64,000 nucleotides of DNA from Gammaproteobacteria bacterium (GCA_025359205.1 JANYHD010000019.1:1-64000), one strand, 5' to 3'; counted from the first letter of the stretch, positions 46,453-55,780 are shown. The notes: generated by a model not told the origin, from the letters alone. A program made the numbers and translations.

Positions 46453-47142
46453 GTGCAGATATTGCTGGTCGAAGATGACATCGAGGCCGCAGGTCACCTC
46501 AGCCACGGACTGCGCGAGGCAGGCTATGCCGTGACGCATTGCGCCGACGGTGCCGCTGGTCTGGCCGAAGCGCGCGCCACGCGCTACGAGTTGCTGATCG
46601 TCGATCGCATGCTGCCGAATCTCGATGGCCTGTCACTGGTCGGGGCACTGCGCAAGGAGGGCGTGTCTACGCCGGTGCTGGTGCTGAGTGCACTGGGCAC
46701 GATCGACGATCGGGTCGAAGGCCTGCGGGCCGGGGGCGATGACTACCTGGTCAAGCCGTTTGCGTTCGCGGAACTGCTGGCGCGGGTCGAGGCGCTGTTG
46801 CGCCGGGCCTCAGGCGACAACCGGCACGTGGGCGTGCTGCGCGTTGCCGATCTGGAGATGAACCTGCTGTCGCGACGCGTGACGCGCGCCGGCCGCAACA
46901 TCGACCTGACCGCGAAGGAATTCCAGCTGCTCGAGTTCCTGGTGCGGCGGGTCAACCAGATCGTCACGCGCACCATGCTGCTCGAATCGGTATGGAATCT
47001 GCACTTCGATCCGCAGACCAATCTCATCGACGTGCACATGAGCCGCCTGCGCCAGGCGATCGATCGCGATTTCAGCCCGCAGCTGCTGCACACGATCCGC
47101 GGTTCGGGCTACTGCCTGAAGGATCCGGGGGCGGCCGCTTGA
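46453..47142 (+). CDS. OmpR/PhoB-type response regulator
   Basis: A 229-residue two-component regulator. The receiver (residues 1-115) has the acidic pair in VEDD, the phospho-Asp in LIVDRMLP and the Lys in LVKPF. The C-terminal winged helix (about 130-225) shows 'DLTAKEFQLLEFLVRR' and 'TNLIDVHMSRLRQAID'. It starts at GTG 46453 after AGGAG. Its stop overlaps the TTG start of the sensor kinase. The signal is unknown. Confidence 0.93.
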   Translation: MQILLVEDDIEAAGHLSHGLREAGYAVTHCADGAAGLAEARATRYELLIVDRMLPNLDGLSLVGALRKEGVSTPVLVLSALGTIDDRVEGLRAGGDDYLVKPFAFAELLARVEALLRRASGDNRHVGVLRVADLEMNLLSRRVTRAGRNIDLTAKEFQLLEFLVRRVNQIVTRTMLLESVWNLHFDPQTNLIDVHMSRLRQAIDRDFSPQLLHTIRGSGYCLKDPGAAA

Positions 47143-48533
47143 GATTGCCACGGCTATTCGCCTCGACCGCGCGGCTCGCGCTCTGGTACATGATCAGCGT
47201 GGCAGCCGGCGTCAGCGCCTTGCTCGGCAGCGCCTACCTGTTCACCCAGCGCGCGATGGAGAAACAGGTCGACCTGGTGATCGACACCGAGATCGAATCA
47301 CTGCGCGAAGACTACCGCAGCGGCGGACTCAAGCGCCTGGTCAGCGTGCTCGACCAGCGCGACGACGACTGGGGGCGGCTTGGCGCCGCGTACTTGCTGG
47401 TGGATCGCAAGGGCACGCCGCTCGGCGGCAACCTGACCACCTGGCCGAAGGCCTTCACGACCAGTGGACGCTCGCTCGAGTTCGAGATCACGCTCAACGA
47501 ACAGGGCCGGTCAGTCGATCACCCGGTGCGCGCTGCCGTCGTGGTCCTCGACGGCAACCGCCTGCTGGTGGGCACCGACATCTCGGAGCGCCGGCGTTTC
47601 GCGCGCCGCCAGCGCGAGGCATCTTTCTGGGGCATGGGGCTGACCGGCGCATTCGCGGCGCTCACCGCCTGGTGGTTCAGCCGCCGCATGGCCGGGCGCG
47701 TGCGCGCCGTGACGCAGGCCTGCGAGAGCATCATCTCCGGCGACATGAGTCGGCGGCTGCCGCTGGAACGCAGCGCCGACGAATTCGACCAACTCGCCGC
47801 CACTGTGAATGGCATGCTCGATCGCATCGAGCAACAGACCGCCGCGGTGCGCGTGACCTTCGACAGTGCCGCGCACGACCTGCGCGCACCGCTGCAGCGC
47901 ATGCGCGGGCGGCTCGAGACGGCCCTGCTCGGGAACCGTGCGGGCGACGCCACCGACACGGCTATCCACGCCACGCTCGACGACCTCGAGCGCGTTCAGC
48001 GCACGCTGGCCACGCTGCTGCAGATCGCGCAAGCTGAGGCCGGGGGTGGTGGCATGCCACCCGAGCGCGTGGACCTGGCGCGCCTGGCGCGCGAGCTGGG
48101 CGAGCTGTACGCGCCGGAAGCGCAGGCGCGCAAGCTCGCGCTGCGCGTGCATGGCGATACGTCCGCCAGCATCATCGGCCATCAGCAACTGCTGGCGCAA
48201 TTGCTGACCAACCTGCTGGAGAACAGCATCAAGTACGTGCCCGCCAATGGCTTCGTCGAACTGGTGGTGAAAAATGTAGGCGGGCGCGTGGAGTTGGGCA
48301 TCACCGACAATGGGCCCGGCATACCAGAACTGTCGCATGCAGCCATGCTGTTGCCGTTCCGGCGGCTCGAGCGGGACGCGGCGGCGCCGGGCAGCGGACT
48401 GGGGCTAAGCCTGGTGGCGGCGGTGGTGCGGCTCCACCACGGGCGGCTGGAGTTGCACGACCTCTCGCCGGGCCTGCGCGTGAGCTGCAGCTTCGAGGCC
48501 GCGGGCCCGGCCCCGGCCCCGGCAGTGACCTAG
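47139..48533 (+). CDS. two-component sensor histidine kinase
   Basis: A 464-residue membrane kinase. One helix is at about residues 10-32 and another at about 162-182, flanking a periplasmic sensor of about 130 residues. HAMP, a HisKA domain with H-box 'DSAAHDLRAPLQRM', and a HATPase_c domain (NLLENSIKYV, DNGPGIP, GSGLGLSLV) follow. Translation begins at TTG 47139, overlapping the regulator's TGA, so the two are coupled. The partner regulator is the upstream gene. The stimulus is unknown. Confidence 0.92.
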   Translation: MRLPRLFASTARLALWYMISVAAGVSALLGSAYLFTQRAMEKQVDLVIDTEIESLREDYRSGGLKRLVSVLDQRDDDWGRLGAAYLLVDRKGTPLGGNLTTWPKAFTTSGRSLEFEITLNEQGRSVDHPVRAAVVVLDGNRLLVGTDISERRRFARRQREASFWGMGLTGAFAALTAWWFSRRMAGRVRAVTQACESIISGDMSRRLPLERSADEFDQLAATVNGMLDRIEQQTAAVRVTFDSAAHDLRAPLQRMRGRLETALLGNRAGDATDTAIHATLDDLERVQRTLATLLQIAQAEAGGGGMPPERVDLARLARELGELYAPEAQARKLALRVHGDTSASIIGHQQLLAQLLTNLLENSIKYVPANGFVELVVKNVGGRVELGITDNGPGIPELSHAAMLLPFRRLERDAAAPGSGLGLSLVAAVVRLHHGRLELHDLSPGLRVSCSFEAAGPAPAPAVT

Positions 48534-48569
48534 AGCGCAATTCCGGCAATCCAGGATTGTGAGCGGGCC

Positions 48570-51500
48570 CTAGCCTGCGGGCGCAGTGATTTCCACATCC
48601 GGCGGGATCAACTTGTAGATCACCGGCGTCACCAGCCGCGCGAGCAGCGTCGAGGTGATGAGTCCGCCGATGATCACCCAGGCCATCGGTGAATACAGCG
48701 CGATATTCTGCAGCGCCAGTGGCAGCAGGCCACCGATGGCCGTGGCCGAAGTGAGCAGGATTGGCAGGAAGCGCGTCTCGCCGGCGCGCTCGATGGCCTC
48801 GTCGAGCGACAGCCCTTCCGCGCGCAGCTGGTTGGTGAAATCCACCAGCAGGATGGAATTCTTGATCTCGATGCCGATCAGCGCCACGAAGCCAATGCTG
48901 GCGACGAAGGAGATATCGTTGCCGGTGAGCAGTAGCATCAGCAGCCCGCCCATGATGCCGAGCGGCACTACCGTTAGCACGATCAGCGTGGCGCGGAAGC
49001 TGCCGAACTCCAGTACCAGGATCGCGAAGATGCCAAACAGCGCCACGATGATCGCGGTGCCGATGCCGGCAAAGGATTCAGCGCTCGACTCGGCCTCGCC
49101 GCCGAGCACGAAACCGTAGCCGCGCGGCCAGCTCATGGCGTGCAGGTTCTTCACCACCGCGGCGGTGACGCGGCCCGTGTTCAGGCCGCGTTGCACTTCG
49201 GCGTCGATAGTGATGGCGCGCTGGCGATTGAAGCGCTGGATCACGGTCGGCGCGCGCTCGAACACCGGCGTCGCGAGCTGTGCGAGCGGCAGCAGCGCAC
49301 CGCTCCGCGCGGCGACCCGGACCTGCGTGAGCGAGTCCGGGCCGGCGCGCGCGCCGATGGCGGTGCGTACCATGATCGGGTATTGCTCGCCATTACCAGC
49401 CTTCATCTCGCCCGCCTGGAGCCCGGCAATGCTCATGCGCGCGGCGCGGTCGATCTCGACCGTGGGCACGCCGAGCAACGCGGCCTTCTGCGTGTCGATC
49501 TGCAGCCGCAGGTTGGTGCGCGGCACGCGCAGCGGATTGCTGACATCGCGCGTGCCGGGCGTGCGTTCGATGAGGTGCTGCACCTGGCGCGAGAGCGCAT
49601 CGAGGGTCGCCAGGTCCTCGCCGACCACGCGCACCGACACCGGCGCCGAGATCGGCTGGCCCTGCACGAATTCTTTCACGTAGATATGCGCCGCGGGGTA
49701 GCCGGCGAAGTAACCACGCAGGTGATCGAGGACCCGCGGCGTGTCGTGGGTGTCGAAGCGCTTCAGCAACACGAACACCTCGGCGTAGTTCGAGGCGTTG
49801 TTGCGGACCACGTGGTTGTAGTAGATCTGCGGGTTGCCGTGGCCGAGGTTCGAGAAATAAGCGCTGACTTCGGGCGTTTGCGCCAGCCGTGCCTCCACGA
49901 AGCGCAGCGCCTGTTCGCTGGCCTGGAAACTTGCACCGTTCGGTGATTCGACGCTGATCAGGAACTGCGGCGTATCGGCCTTGGGGAACAGGCTCGAGCC
50001 GAGGAACGGCACGAGCAGGGCTGCGAGCAGCAGCGAGCCGCCGATCGCCGTGACCGCCGTGGCGCGCGGCCGCGCCAGGCAGTAATGGAGCGCTGGCCGG
50101 TAAAAGCGGTGGATCGCTCCCATCACGCGCTCGAACAGCGCGTTGCCGTGTTGCGTGCCTTCCTTCGGGAGCAGGCGGCTGGCGAGGAACGGGATGATGA
50201 ACAGTGCGATCAGGAGCGAGCCGACGATGGTGGTTACCACCGCGGTGGGCAGCACACGGATGAACTTGCCCGCGTTGCCGGGTAGCGCGATCAGCGGCAG
50301 GAACGCGAAAATCAGCGTGGCGGTGCAACCGAGGATGGCGTTGAAGATCTGCTCGGTGCCGGCCAGCGCCGCCTGCAGCCGCGTCGCGCCGGCGCGCAGG
50401 TGCCGCGAGATGTTTTCGACCACGACGATCGAATCGTCGACCAGCAGGCCGAGGGCGACCACGAAGCCGGCGATCGAGATCTGGTTGAGCGAGTAGCCGA
50501 TGAAATACAGCGCGGCGATGCCGATCGCGAGTGACAGCGGCAGCGCGATCATGACGATGCCGGCGGCCCGCAGCCCGAGCGGCAGGAGCGTCAGCGCCAC
50601 CAGCGCGACGGCAATGCCGAAATCGAGGTACAGGCGATCGAGGCGGCGCGTGACGTTGCGCGCCTGCTCGAAGCCGCGCGCCAGGCGGATGTCCTTCGGC
50701 AGCGTCGCATCAAAGCGATCGAGCGCGCGGTCGACATCCTGCTGCACGCGCGGCGTGTTGTAGCCGTCCTTCTGGTTCGCGGTCACAAACAGCGCGCGCT
50801 TGCCGTCGTAGCGGCCGACATAGCTGAGCGTGTCGGTGGCCCACGCGACGCTGGCCACGTCACGCACGCGCACGATGCGGCTGCCGGCGCCGCCGATCAC
50901 CGTGTCCCGCACCTGTTCGGGCGAGCTGTAGGGCCCGGCGGTCTTGAGGCTGAAGCTGCGCGCGCCGATGTCGATGAAGCCGGCCGGAATATTGGCGTTG
51001 TCGCTCTGGATCGCCTGCAGCAGTGCGCCAGGCGTGACGTGCATCTGCGCCATACGCTGCAGGTCGACGGTGACGCGCAGTTCGCGCGCCGGATAGGCCC
51101 AGCTCTCGGCGGTGCGAATACCCGGCACGGCCTTGAGAGTGTCCTTGAGTTCGCGCGCGGCATCCTCCAGCCGGTCATAGGGTGCGCTGTCGGAGACCAG
51201 CGCCAGCTCCAGGATGTTGACCTGCGCCGGACTGATCTTGCGGATCTCCAGCTCGTGCAGGTCCGCGGGCAGGCTCGGGCGCAGCGCGTTAATCTCGCGC
51301 ACCATCTCGTCGTACTTGCGGTCGGGATCGGCGCTGGCCTCGAATTCCACCGCCACGAAAGCGACGCCGTCGACCAGCGTGGTCTCGAGCTTGTGCACGC
51401 TGTCGAGCTCGGCGATGCGGTCCTCAAGCGGCTTGGCCACCAGTCGCTCGAGATCCTGCGGATCGGCGCCGGGCCAGATGGCCGTGACGAAGAAGCCGGC

Positions 51501-51626
51501 GAACTTGATGTGCGGGTCTTCCTCGCGCGGAATGTTCTGGAAGGCGTAGAGGCCGAGCACCACCAGGCACATGAAGGCCACCAGCGTGAACTGGTGGCGG
51601 CGGATCGGCATCTCGAGCAGGCGCAT
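48570..51626 (-). CDS. RND efflux transporter permease (AcrB-like)
   Basis: A 1018-residue inner-membrane pump with the usual 12 helices and two large periplasmic loops. The proton-relay Asp pair is in 'VALGLLVDDSIVVVEN' and the TM10 Lys is in 'IGIEIKNSILLVDF'. It sits with an adaptor and a TolC-like protein, so it should expel drugs, solvents or detergents using the proton gradient. ATG 51626 gives the family start ('MRLLEMPIRRHQFTLV'). It is the last gene of the efflux operon. The substrate range cannot be read. Confidence 0.93.
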   Translation of the reverse strand: MRLLEMPIRRHQFTLVAFMCLVVLGLYAFQNIPREEDPHIKFAGFFVTAIWPGADPQDLERLVAKPLEDRIAELDSVHKLETTLVDGVAFVAVEFEASADPDRKYDEMVREINALRPSLPADLHELEIRKISPAQVNILELALVSDSAPYDRLEDAARELKDTLKAVPGIRTAESWAYPARELRVTVDLQRMAQMHVTPGALLQAIQSDNANIPAGFIDIGARSFSLKTAGPYSSPEQVRDTVIGGAGSRIVRVRDVASVAWATDTLSYVGRYDGKRALFVTANQKDGYNTPRVQQDVDRALDRFDATLPKDIRLARGFEQARNVTRRLDRLYLDFGIAVALVALTLLPLGLRAAGIVMIALPLSLAIGIAALYFIGYSLNQISIAGFVVALGLLVDDSIVVVENISRHLRAGATRLQAALAGTEQIFNAILGCTATLIFAFLPLIALPGNAGKFIRVLPTAVVTTIVGSLLIALFIIPFLASRLLPKEGTQHGNALFERVMGAIHRFYRPALHYCLARPRATAVTAIGGSLLLAALLVPFLGSSLFPKADTPQFLISVESPNGASFQASEQALRFVEARLAQTPEVSAYFSNLGHGNPQIYYNHVVRNNASNYAEVFVLLKRFDTHDTPRVLDHLRGYFAGYPAAHIYVKEFVQGQPISAPVSVRVVGEDLATLDALSRQVQHLIERTPGTRDVSNPLRVPRTNLRLQIDTQKAALLGVPTVEIDRAARMSIAGLQAGEMKAGNGEQYPIMVRTAIGARAGPDSLTQVRVAARSGALLPLAQLATPVFERAPTVIQRFNRQRAITIDAEVQRGLNTGRVTAAVVKNLHAMSWPRGYGFVLGGEAESSAESFAGIGTAIIVALFGIFAILVLEFGSFRATLIVLTVVPLGIMGGLLMLLLTGNDISFVASIGFVALIGIEIKNSILLVDFTNQLRAEGLSLDEAIERAGETRFLPILLTSATAIGGLLPLALQNIALYSPMAWVIIGGLITSTLLARLVTPVIYKLIPPDVEITAPAG

Positions 51627-51639
51627 GAGCTGGATCGGT

Positions 51640-52725
51640 TCAGCGCCTGCCGGCGGACGCTGCGGCAGGCGTAGTAGCCGCCGCTGCGGGCGCACTCGCC
51701 GGGGCGACGGCGACCTGCTCACCGTCGTCGAGATAGGCCGCGCCGTCGGTGATCACCTGCTCGCCGAGGTGCACGCCCGCGCGCAGCGCGAGCTCGGCGC
51801 CGTCGATGAAGGCGATACTGACCGCGCGCCGGTGCGCCTGCCTGCCTGCCAATATGAATACGTTTCCGCCCGTGCCTTCGCCCGTGACCAGTGCGCCGGC
51901 CGGGATCCGCACGAGCCGGGCGGCGCCGGCGGGCTGGAGGCGCGCGCTCGCCACCATGCCGCTGGCGAGCCGGAGCTGCGTAGGTGCGAGTGTGATCTCC
52001 ACGGTGAACAATCCAGTGGCCGGGTCGGCGGCGCGCGCGATCTCGCTGATCGCGCCCTCGAGCGGCACGTCGGGCGCGGCATCGATGCGCAACTGCGCGC
52101 TCAGGCCGATGTGCAGCGGCAGCAGTTCGCGATCGGCGACCGCGGCGCGCAGCACGTAGCCGCGCTGGCTGGAGCTGACCTGCAGCACCGGCTGACCGGC
52201 GCTTACCAGTTCGTGCGCGGAGACCAGCCGGTTCAGCACCACGCCGTCGGCTGGTGCGACGATGCGCGCGTACTGGCGGTTGAAGCGCGCCGTGCGCAGC
52301 TGCGCCGCGGCGAGCTCGCGCTGCGTGCGCAGGTTCTGCAGCTGCTCCAGGCTCAGCACTTCGTCGGCATAGAGCTTTTCGCCGCGCTCCAGGTCGCGCG
52401 CTGCCTTGGCGTCGAGTTCACGGGCCTGCGATTGCTGGGCGTCGATCTCGGTGGGCTCGAGCTCGGCGAGCAGTTGCCCGGCGCGCACGTTCTCACCGGA
52501 CTCGACGCCGATGCGGGCGATGACGCCGCCGACCTTGAACGCGAGACGCGGCTCGTCGCGGCTGGCTATGATTCCATGCAGCTGAAGCGAGGGCTGATCG
52601 GGGCCATTGGTCGCGATGGCCACGGCCACCGGGGTCGCATGCACTGCAGCCGCCGGCTGCGATCCGGAGCAGGCGCTGACTGCGGCGCACAGCAGCGTGG
52701 CGAACACCGTCGACAGGACTTTCAT
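51640..52725 (-). CDS. RND efflux periplasmic adaptor lipoprotein
   Basis: A 361-residue membrane fusion protein with a lipoprotein signal (lipobox VSAC, Cys near residue 19). The lipoyl-like halves flank a helical hairpin ('GESGENVRAGQLLAELEP'-type turn, then 'IVAPADGVVLNRLVSAHELV'), and beta-barrel and membrane-proximal domains follow. It links the permease to the outer-membrane channel. It overlaps the TolC-like stop by four bases (ATGA) and is 13 bases from the permease. Confidence 0.92.
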   Translation of the reverse strand: MKVLSTVFATLLCAAVSACSGSQPAAAVHATPVAVAIATNGPDQPSLQLHGIIASRDEPRLAFKVGGVIARIGVESGENVRAGQLLAELEPTEIDAQQSQARELDAKAARDLERGEKLYADEVLSLEQLQNLRTQRELAAAQLRTARFNRQYARIVAPADGVVLNRLVSAHELVSAGQPVLQVSSSQRGYVLRAAVADRELLPLHIGLSAQLRIDAAPDVPLEGAISEIARAADPATGLFTVEITLAPTQLRLASGMVASARLQPAGAARLVRIPAGALVTGEGTGGNVFILAGRQAHRRAVSIAFIDGAELALRAGVHLGEQVITDGAAYLDDGEQVAVAPASAPAAAATTPAAASAGRR

Positions 52726-54146
52726 GGCAGGTCTCCGTGCGCCCAGGCGTATTGGGCCTGCCGCTCGAGCAGCGTGTAATAGGTGAGATTGCGATTGAGT
52801 TCGGCGCCGGTCATTTCGTTGCGGGCGTCGAGAAACTCAAGCTGGTCGGCCATGCCCGCGTCACGCCGCTTGCTGGCGATCGCGAAGGCGGCGCGGGCAG
52901 CCACCGCGCGCGCGTCGGCCGTAGCGAGCGAATCCTGCGCGCTGCGCAGATTGTCGGCCGCCTGCTGCTGCTCGAGGCCGATGCGCGCGGCGAGAAGCTC
53001 GCGCTGGTTGGCAAGTTGCTTGCCGGCCAGGCGCGCCTGCAAAACTGCGGCCGCGCGTGCACCAGCGTCGAACAGCGTCCAACTCAGCACTACTGAGCCG
53101 GTGACGAAGTCATAGTTGCGGCCCGTGGCGTAGTCCACGCCCTGCGTACCGGCATCGACGCCGAGGGCCAGGTTGGGCCGCCGCGCGGCATGTGCGGCAC
53201 GCAGTTGCTCGGCAGCGGCGCTCTGGGCCGCATCGAGCGCCAGCAACTCCGGTCGCGCCGGCACCGCCGCGACGACAGATGCGCCGATAGCGCCATCCGC
53301 CGCTGGGGCCAACGACACTGCGGCCGGCAAGGAGTCCGCATCGGCGGGCGCCTCGAGCGGCGTCGCCAGCGGCCGGTTGAGGAGGAAGTTGAGGTAGCTG
53401 CGCGCCTGGTCGACACCGTTCTGCGCGTCGCGCTGCCGCTGCTGCACGCCCAGCCACTCGGCACGCGCACGCAGCACCGTGTCATGCGTGCTTTTGCCGT
53501 TGTCGTAGAGCGACCGGTTGACGCGCAGGTTCTCGGCCAGCGTGGCCTCGCTCGTGGACAGGATCGCCGCGCCATTGCGTGCCTTGAGCCATTCGAGGTA
53601 AGCCACCGTAATGTCGCGCCGCAGCTCGCGCTGGTAGGCCTGGCGCGAGTAGCCCGCGGCGCCCAGGTTGGCGCGCGCGGCGGCCACGCCGGCCGTGATC
53701 GCCGGTGCGTACAGCGGCTGGCGCAGCGTGATGCGCGTGTCTTGCTCGCGCGGCAACTGTAGCGGGATCGCCTGGTCGGCAATCGCGCTGAAGCGCGCCA
53801 CGCCACCATTGGCGATCAGCAGCTCGTTGAGCGTCTGGTACACGGGATTGAGCAACTGGCCCACCGGCAGGTCGATCTGCCGGCCGCCCTCGGCGCGCGT
53901 GTAGCGCGCTGCGAGCGCCAGCTCGGGAAGAAAGCGCGCGCGCGCGGCGGCCAGCATGGCGCGGCTCTTGTCGACTTCAATGTCCTGGTTGGCGAGCGCG
54001 AGGTTTGAGGTCATGCCGGACTGCACGTAGCCGTCGATGATCGACTGCAGCGGCCGCGCGGGCTCCTGGGCAGGCAGCGAACTGCTCAGGATGACTCCGG
54101 CCAGGGCGGCTAGCACGCGTCGATAATTTAGATGCTTGTCCAGCAT
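52722..54146 (-). CDS. TolC family outer-membrane channel protein
   Basis: A 474-residue outer-membrane efflux protein with an N-terminal signal peptide (cleavage near residue 26, after SSLPA). The two OEP repeats of long helices and short strands are visible ('MLAAARARFLPELALAARYT' and 'LRAAHAARRPNLALGVDAGT'). It forms the exit duct of the tripartite pump. ATG 54146 is chosen because the signal starts there; the frame runs on upstream without conservation. It lies 11 bases after the tetR stop. Confidence 0.92.
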   Translation of the reverse strand: MLDKHLNYRRVLAALAGVILSSSLPAQEPARPLQSIIDGYVQSGMTSNLALANQDIEVDKSRAMLAAARARFLPELALAARYTRAEGGRQIDLPVGQLLNPVYQTLNELLIANGGVARFSAIADQAIPLQLPREQDTRITLRQPLYAPAITAGVAAARANLGAAGYSRQAYQRELRRDITVAYLEWLKARNGAAILSTSEATLAENLRVNRSLYDNGKSTHDTVLRARAEWLGVQQRQRDAQNGVDQARSYLNFLLNRPLATPLEAPADADSLPAAVSLAPAADGAIGASVVAAVPARPELLALDAAQSAAAEQLRAAHAARRPNLALGVDAGTQGVDYATGRNYDFVTGSVVLSWTLFDAGARAAAVLQARLAGKQLANQRELLAARIGLEQQQAADNLRSAQDSLATADARAVAARAAFAIASKRRDAGMADQLEFLDARNEMTGAELNRNLTYYTLLERQAQYAWAHGDLP

Positions 54147-54157
54147 TGTCAAAAAAA

Positions 54158-54781
54158 TCAGCTGCGGCCGGGTCGCAGGCCATCGGCGGCAATCTTGAGT
54201 GCCTGGTCGACCAGCGCCTTCGAGCTCAGGCCGTACTCGCCGAGCAGGCCGGCCTTTGTGGCCACGATCTGGATGATGCCGTGCATGAAGCCCCACAGCG
54301 TCATCGCGATCGCGACCGGCGGGCCGGCCGAGGCGGCGATGCTGCCGTCGCGCTGGCCGGCCTCGATGGCCGCGAACATGATCTGGTGCACGCGCTCGCC
54401 GGCCGCGAGGCAATCCGCGACATTGCCGGTGGCGGCCGCGTCACCGACCTCGTGCGCCTGAAAGCGCGCCAGCGCTTCGAAATGCACGGGAAATTCCGCG
54501 GCAAAAGCCACGTAGGCGCGGCCCATGGCGCTGATGTGCTCAAGCCCATTGCCATGGCGCGCGGTGGCCTGCTCGAAGCGCTCGTGCAGCAGCGCCAGCG
54601 CGCGCTCGCACAAGCCGAAGTGCAGGTCGGCCTTGTCGTTGAAGTAGACATACAGCAGGGCGCGCGAAATCCGCGCCTTGCGCGCGACCTGATCCATCGT
54701 CAGCGCGTCGATGCCGTCGACGGCGGCGACCGATTCGGCGGCGTCGAGGATCTCGTTGCGGCGGCGATCCTTTTCTTCCAG
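54158..54781 (-). CDS. TetR/AcrR family repressor of the efflux operon
   Basis: A TetR-type repressor. The HTH reads '...RRRNEILDAAESVAAVDG' then 'ALTMDQVARKARISRALLYVYF', and a ligand-binding helical domain follows. The first ATG in frame is 54697, which would cut off helix 1 of the HTH. The homologous part reaches back to about 54781, where the only plausible start is CTG; ATA 54805 is another non-standard option. An in-frame TAG closes the frame just upstream (54812-54820 area). The gene heads the efflux operon and probably represses it through the palindrome at 54826-54840. Confidence 0.82.
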   Translation of the reverse strand: MEEKDRRRNEILDAAESVAAVDGIDALTMDQVARKARISRALLYVYFNDKADLHFGLCERALALLHERFEQATARHGNGLEHISAMGRAYVAFAAEFPVHFEALARFQAHEVGDAAATGNVADCLAAGERVHQIMFAAIEAGQRDGSIAASAGPPVAIAMTLWGFMHGIIQIVATKAGLLGEYGLSSKALVDQALKIAADGLRPGRS

Positions 54782-54811
54782 GCGTCGTTCGGCGATATAG
54801 TTTATGTTCCC

Positions 54812-54840
54812 ATCCTAGCGAGGCGTTGACACTGTGTCAA
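54812..54840 (-). promoter_or_regulatory. sigma-70 promoter of the tetR-efflux operon
   Basis: On the minus strand TTGACA (54840-54835) and TAGGAT (54817-54812) are separated by exactly 17 bases, a good match to -35 and -10. The -35 lies inside the 15-base palindrome, so repressor binding would block polymerase. The expected transcript start is near 54805, leaving almost no leader before the TetR reading frame. Confidence 0.65.
54826..54840. promoter_or_regulatory. 15-base perfect palindrome, probable TetR operator
   Basis: TTGACACTGTGTCAA is an exact inverted repeat of 7-base arms around one base. It overlaps the -35 of the efflux operon and the GTG start of the divergent btuF-like gene. 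Size, symmetry and position fit a TetR-family operator; binding is not shown. Confidence 0.65.
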
Positions 54841-55736
54841 TAACAGGACGACTATGCACTCTCATGCTCTGCGTGCTTGGCAGCGCCTCCGTGGCTGCGC
54901 CGGCAGCGGCGCGCTGGCAGGTGCGTGACGATGAAGGCAGGCTGATCTCGCTTGCCGCGCCCCCGCAGCGCATCGTCAGCCTCTCGCCCGGTGCCACCGC
55001 CATGCTGTTTGCGGCCGGTGGCGGGGCGCGCGTGGTCGGCACGCCGGATTTTTCGGTGGAGCCCGCGGCCGCGGGCTCCATCGCGCGCATCGGCGACAGT
55101 CACGGCTTCGATCTCGAGCGCATCCTGGCGCTCCATCCCGACGTGGTGGTGGCGTGGACTGGCGCATTCTCCGCGGCCCAGCTGCTTCCCTTCGAGCGTG
55201 CAGGTTTGCCGGTGTACCGCCATCGAGTCGTGCGTCTGGACGATCTGCCGGTGGCGCTGCGGCGGCTCGGCGCACTGCTCGACACGGCCACGGTCGCCGA
55301 CCCGGCGGCGGACGGCCTCCGCGCGCGCATCGACGCGCTGCGTGCTCGCTACCAGCGCGCCAACAAGCCGCGCCTGCTGCTGCAGGTCTGGGACCGGCCG
55401 GTCTACACGCTGGGCGGCGAGCAGCTGATTTCCGATGCCATCGAGGCCTGCGGCTACCGTAATCTGTACGGCGAGCTGCGCGATGCCGCGCCGGCGGTAT
55501 CGCTGGAGTCGATCGCGGCGCGCGATCCTGACGCGATCGTGGCGCTGTCGGCCGACGAGCGCAGCGCCCACGACTGGCTCGAACAATGGCGCGCATTCCC
55601 CCGGCTCAACGCCGTGCGACAGGGGCGCCTGTATGCCTTCGTGGACGCGCGCCTCAGCCGCTTGGGGCCCGAGGCGGTGACCGCCACGGAAGCGCTGTGC
55701 GCGCAGCTCGCCGTTGACGAACCGCACGCGAAGTGA
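54834..55736 (+). CDS. BtuF-like ABC transporter substrate-binding protein
   Basis: A 300-residue periplasmic binding protein of the helical-backbone class that binds cobalamin, hemin or siderophores. GTG 54834 gives a good signal peptide (about residues 1-27); ATG 54864 is a shorter alternative. The body has 'RIVSLSPGATAMLFAAGGGARVVG', 'RILALHPDVVVAW' and 'EACGYRNLYGEL', typical of BtuF. No permease or ATPase partner gene is in the window, so the ligand is unproven. The start codon lies inside the TetR-type palindrome. Confidence 0.85.
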   Translation: MSITGRLCTLMLCVLGSASVAAPAAARWQVRDDEGRLISLAAPPQRIVSLSPGATAMLFAAGGGARVVGTPDFSVEPAAAGSIARIGDSHGFDLERILALHPDVVVAWTGAFSAAQLLPFERAGLPVYRHRVVRLDDLPVALRRLGALLDTATVADPAADGLRARIDALRARYQRANKPRLLLQVWDRPVYTLGGEQLISDAIEACGYRNLYGELRDAAPAVSLESIAARDPDAIVALSADERSAHDWLEQWRAFPRLNAVRQGRLYAFVDARLSRLGPEAVTATEALCAQLAVDEPHAK

Positions 55737-55742
55737 GGTCGC

Positions 55743-55772
55743 TTGACGCCCGCAGCGGGCTCTCGCCATACT
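55743..55772 (+). promoter_or_regulatory. candidate trp operon promoter
   Basis: TTGACG (55743-55748) and CATACT (55767-55772) are 18 bases apart. A 5-base-arm hairpin (GCCCG, CAG, CGGGC, 55748-55760) lies in the spacer and may be an operator or the btuF transcript end. The predicted transcript start (about 55778-55780) is immediately before the leader peptide ATG. Confidence 0.5.
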
Positions 55773-55780
55773 GGTCCGGT

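Noticed and set aside
48534-48569. Bidirectional terminator between the convergent sensor kinase and RND genes
   Set aside because: No convincing stem-loop with a T-run on either strand.
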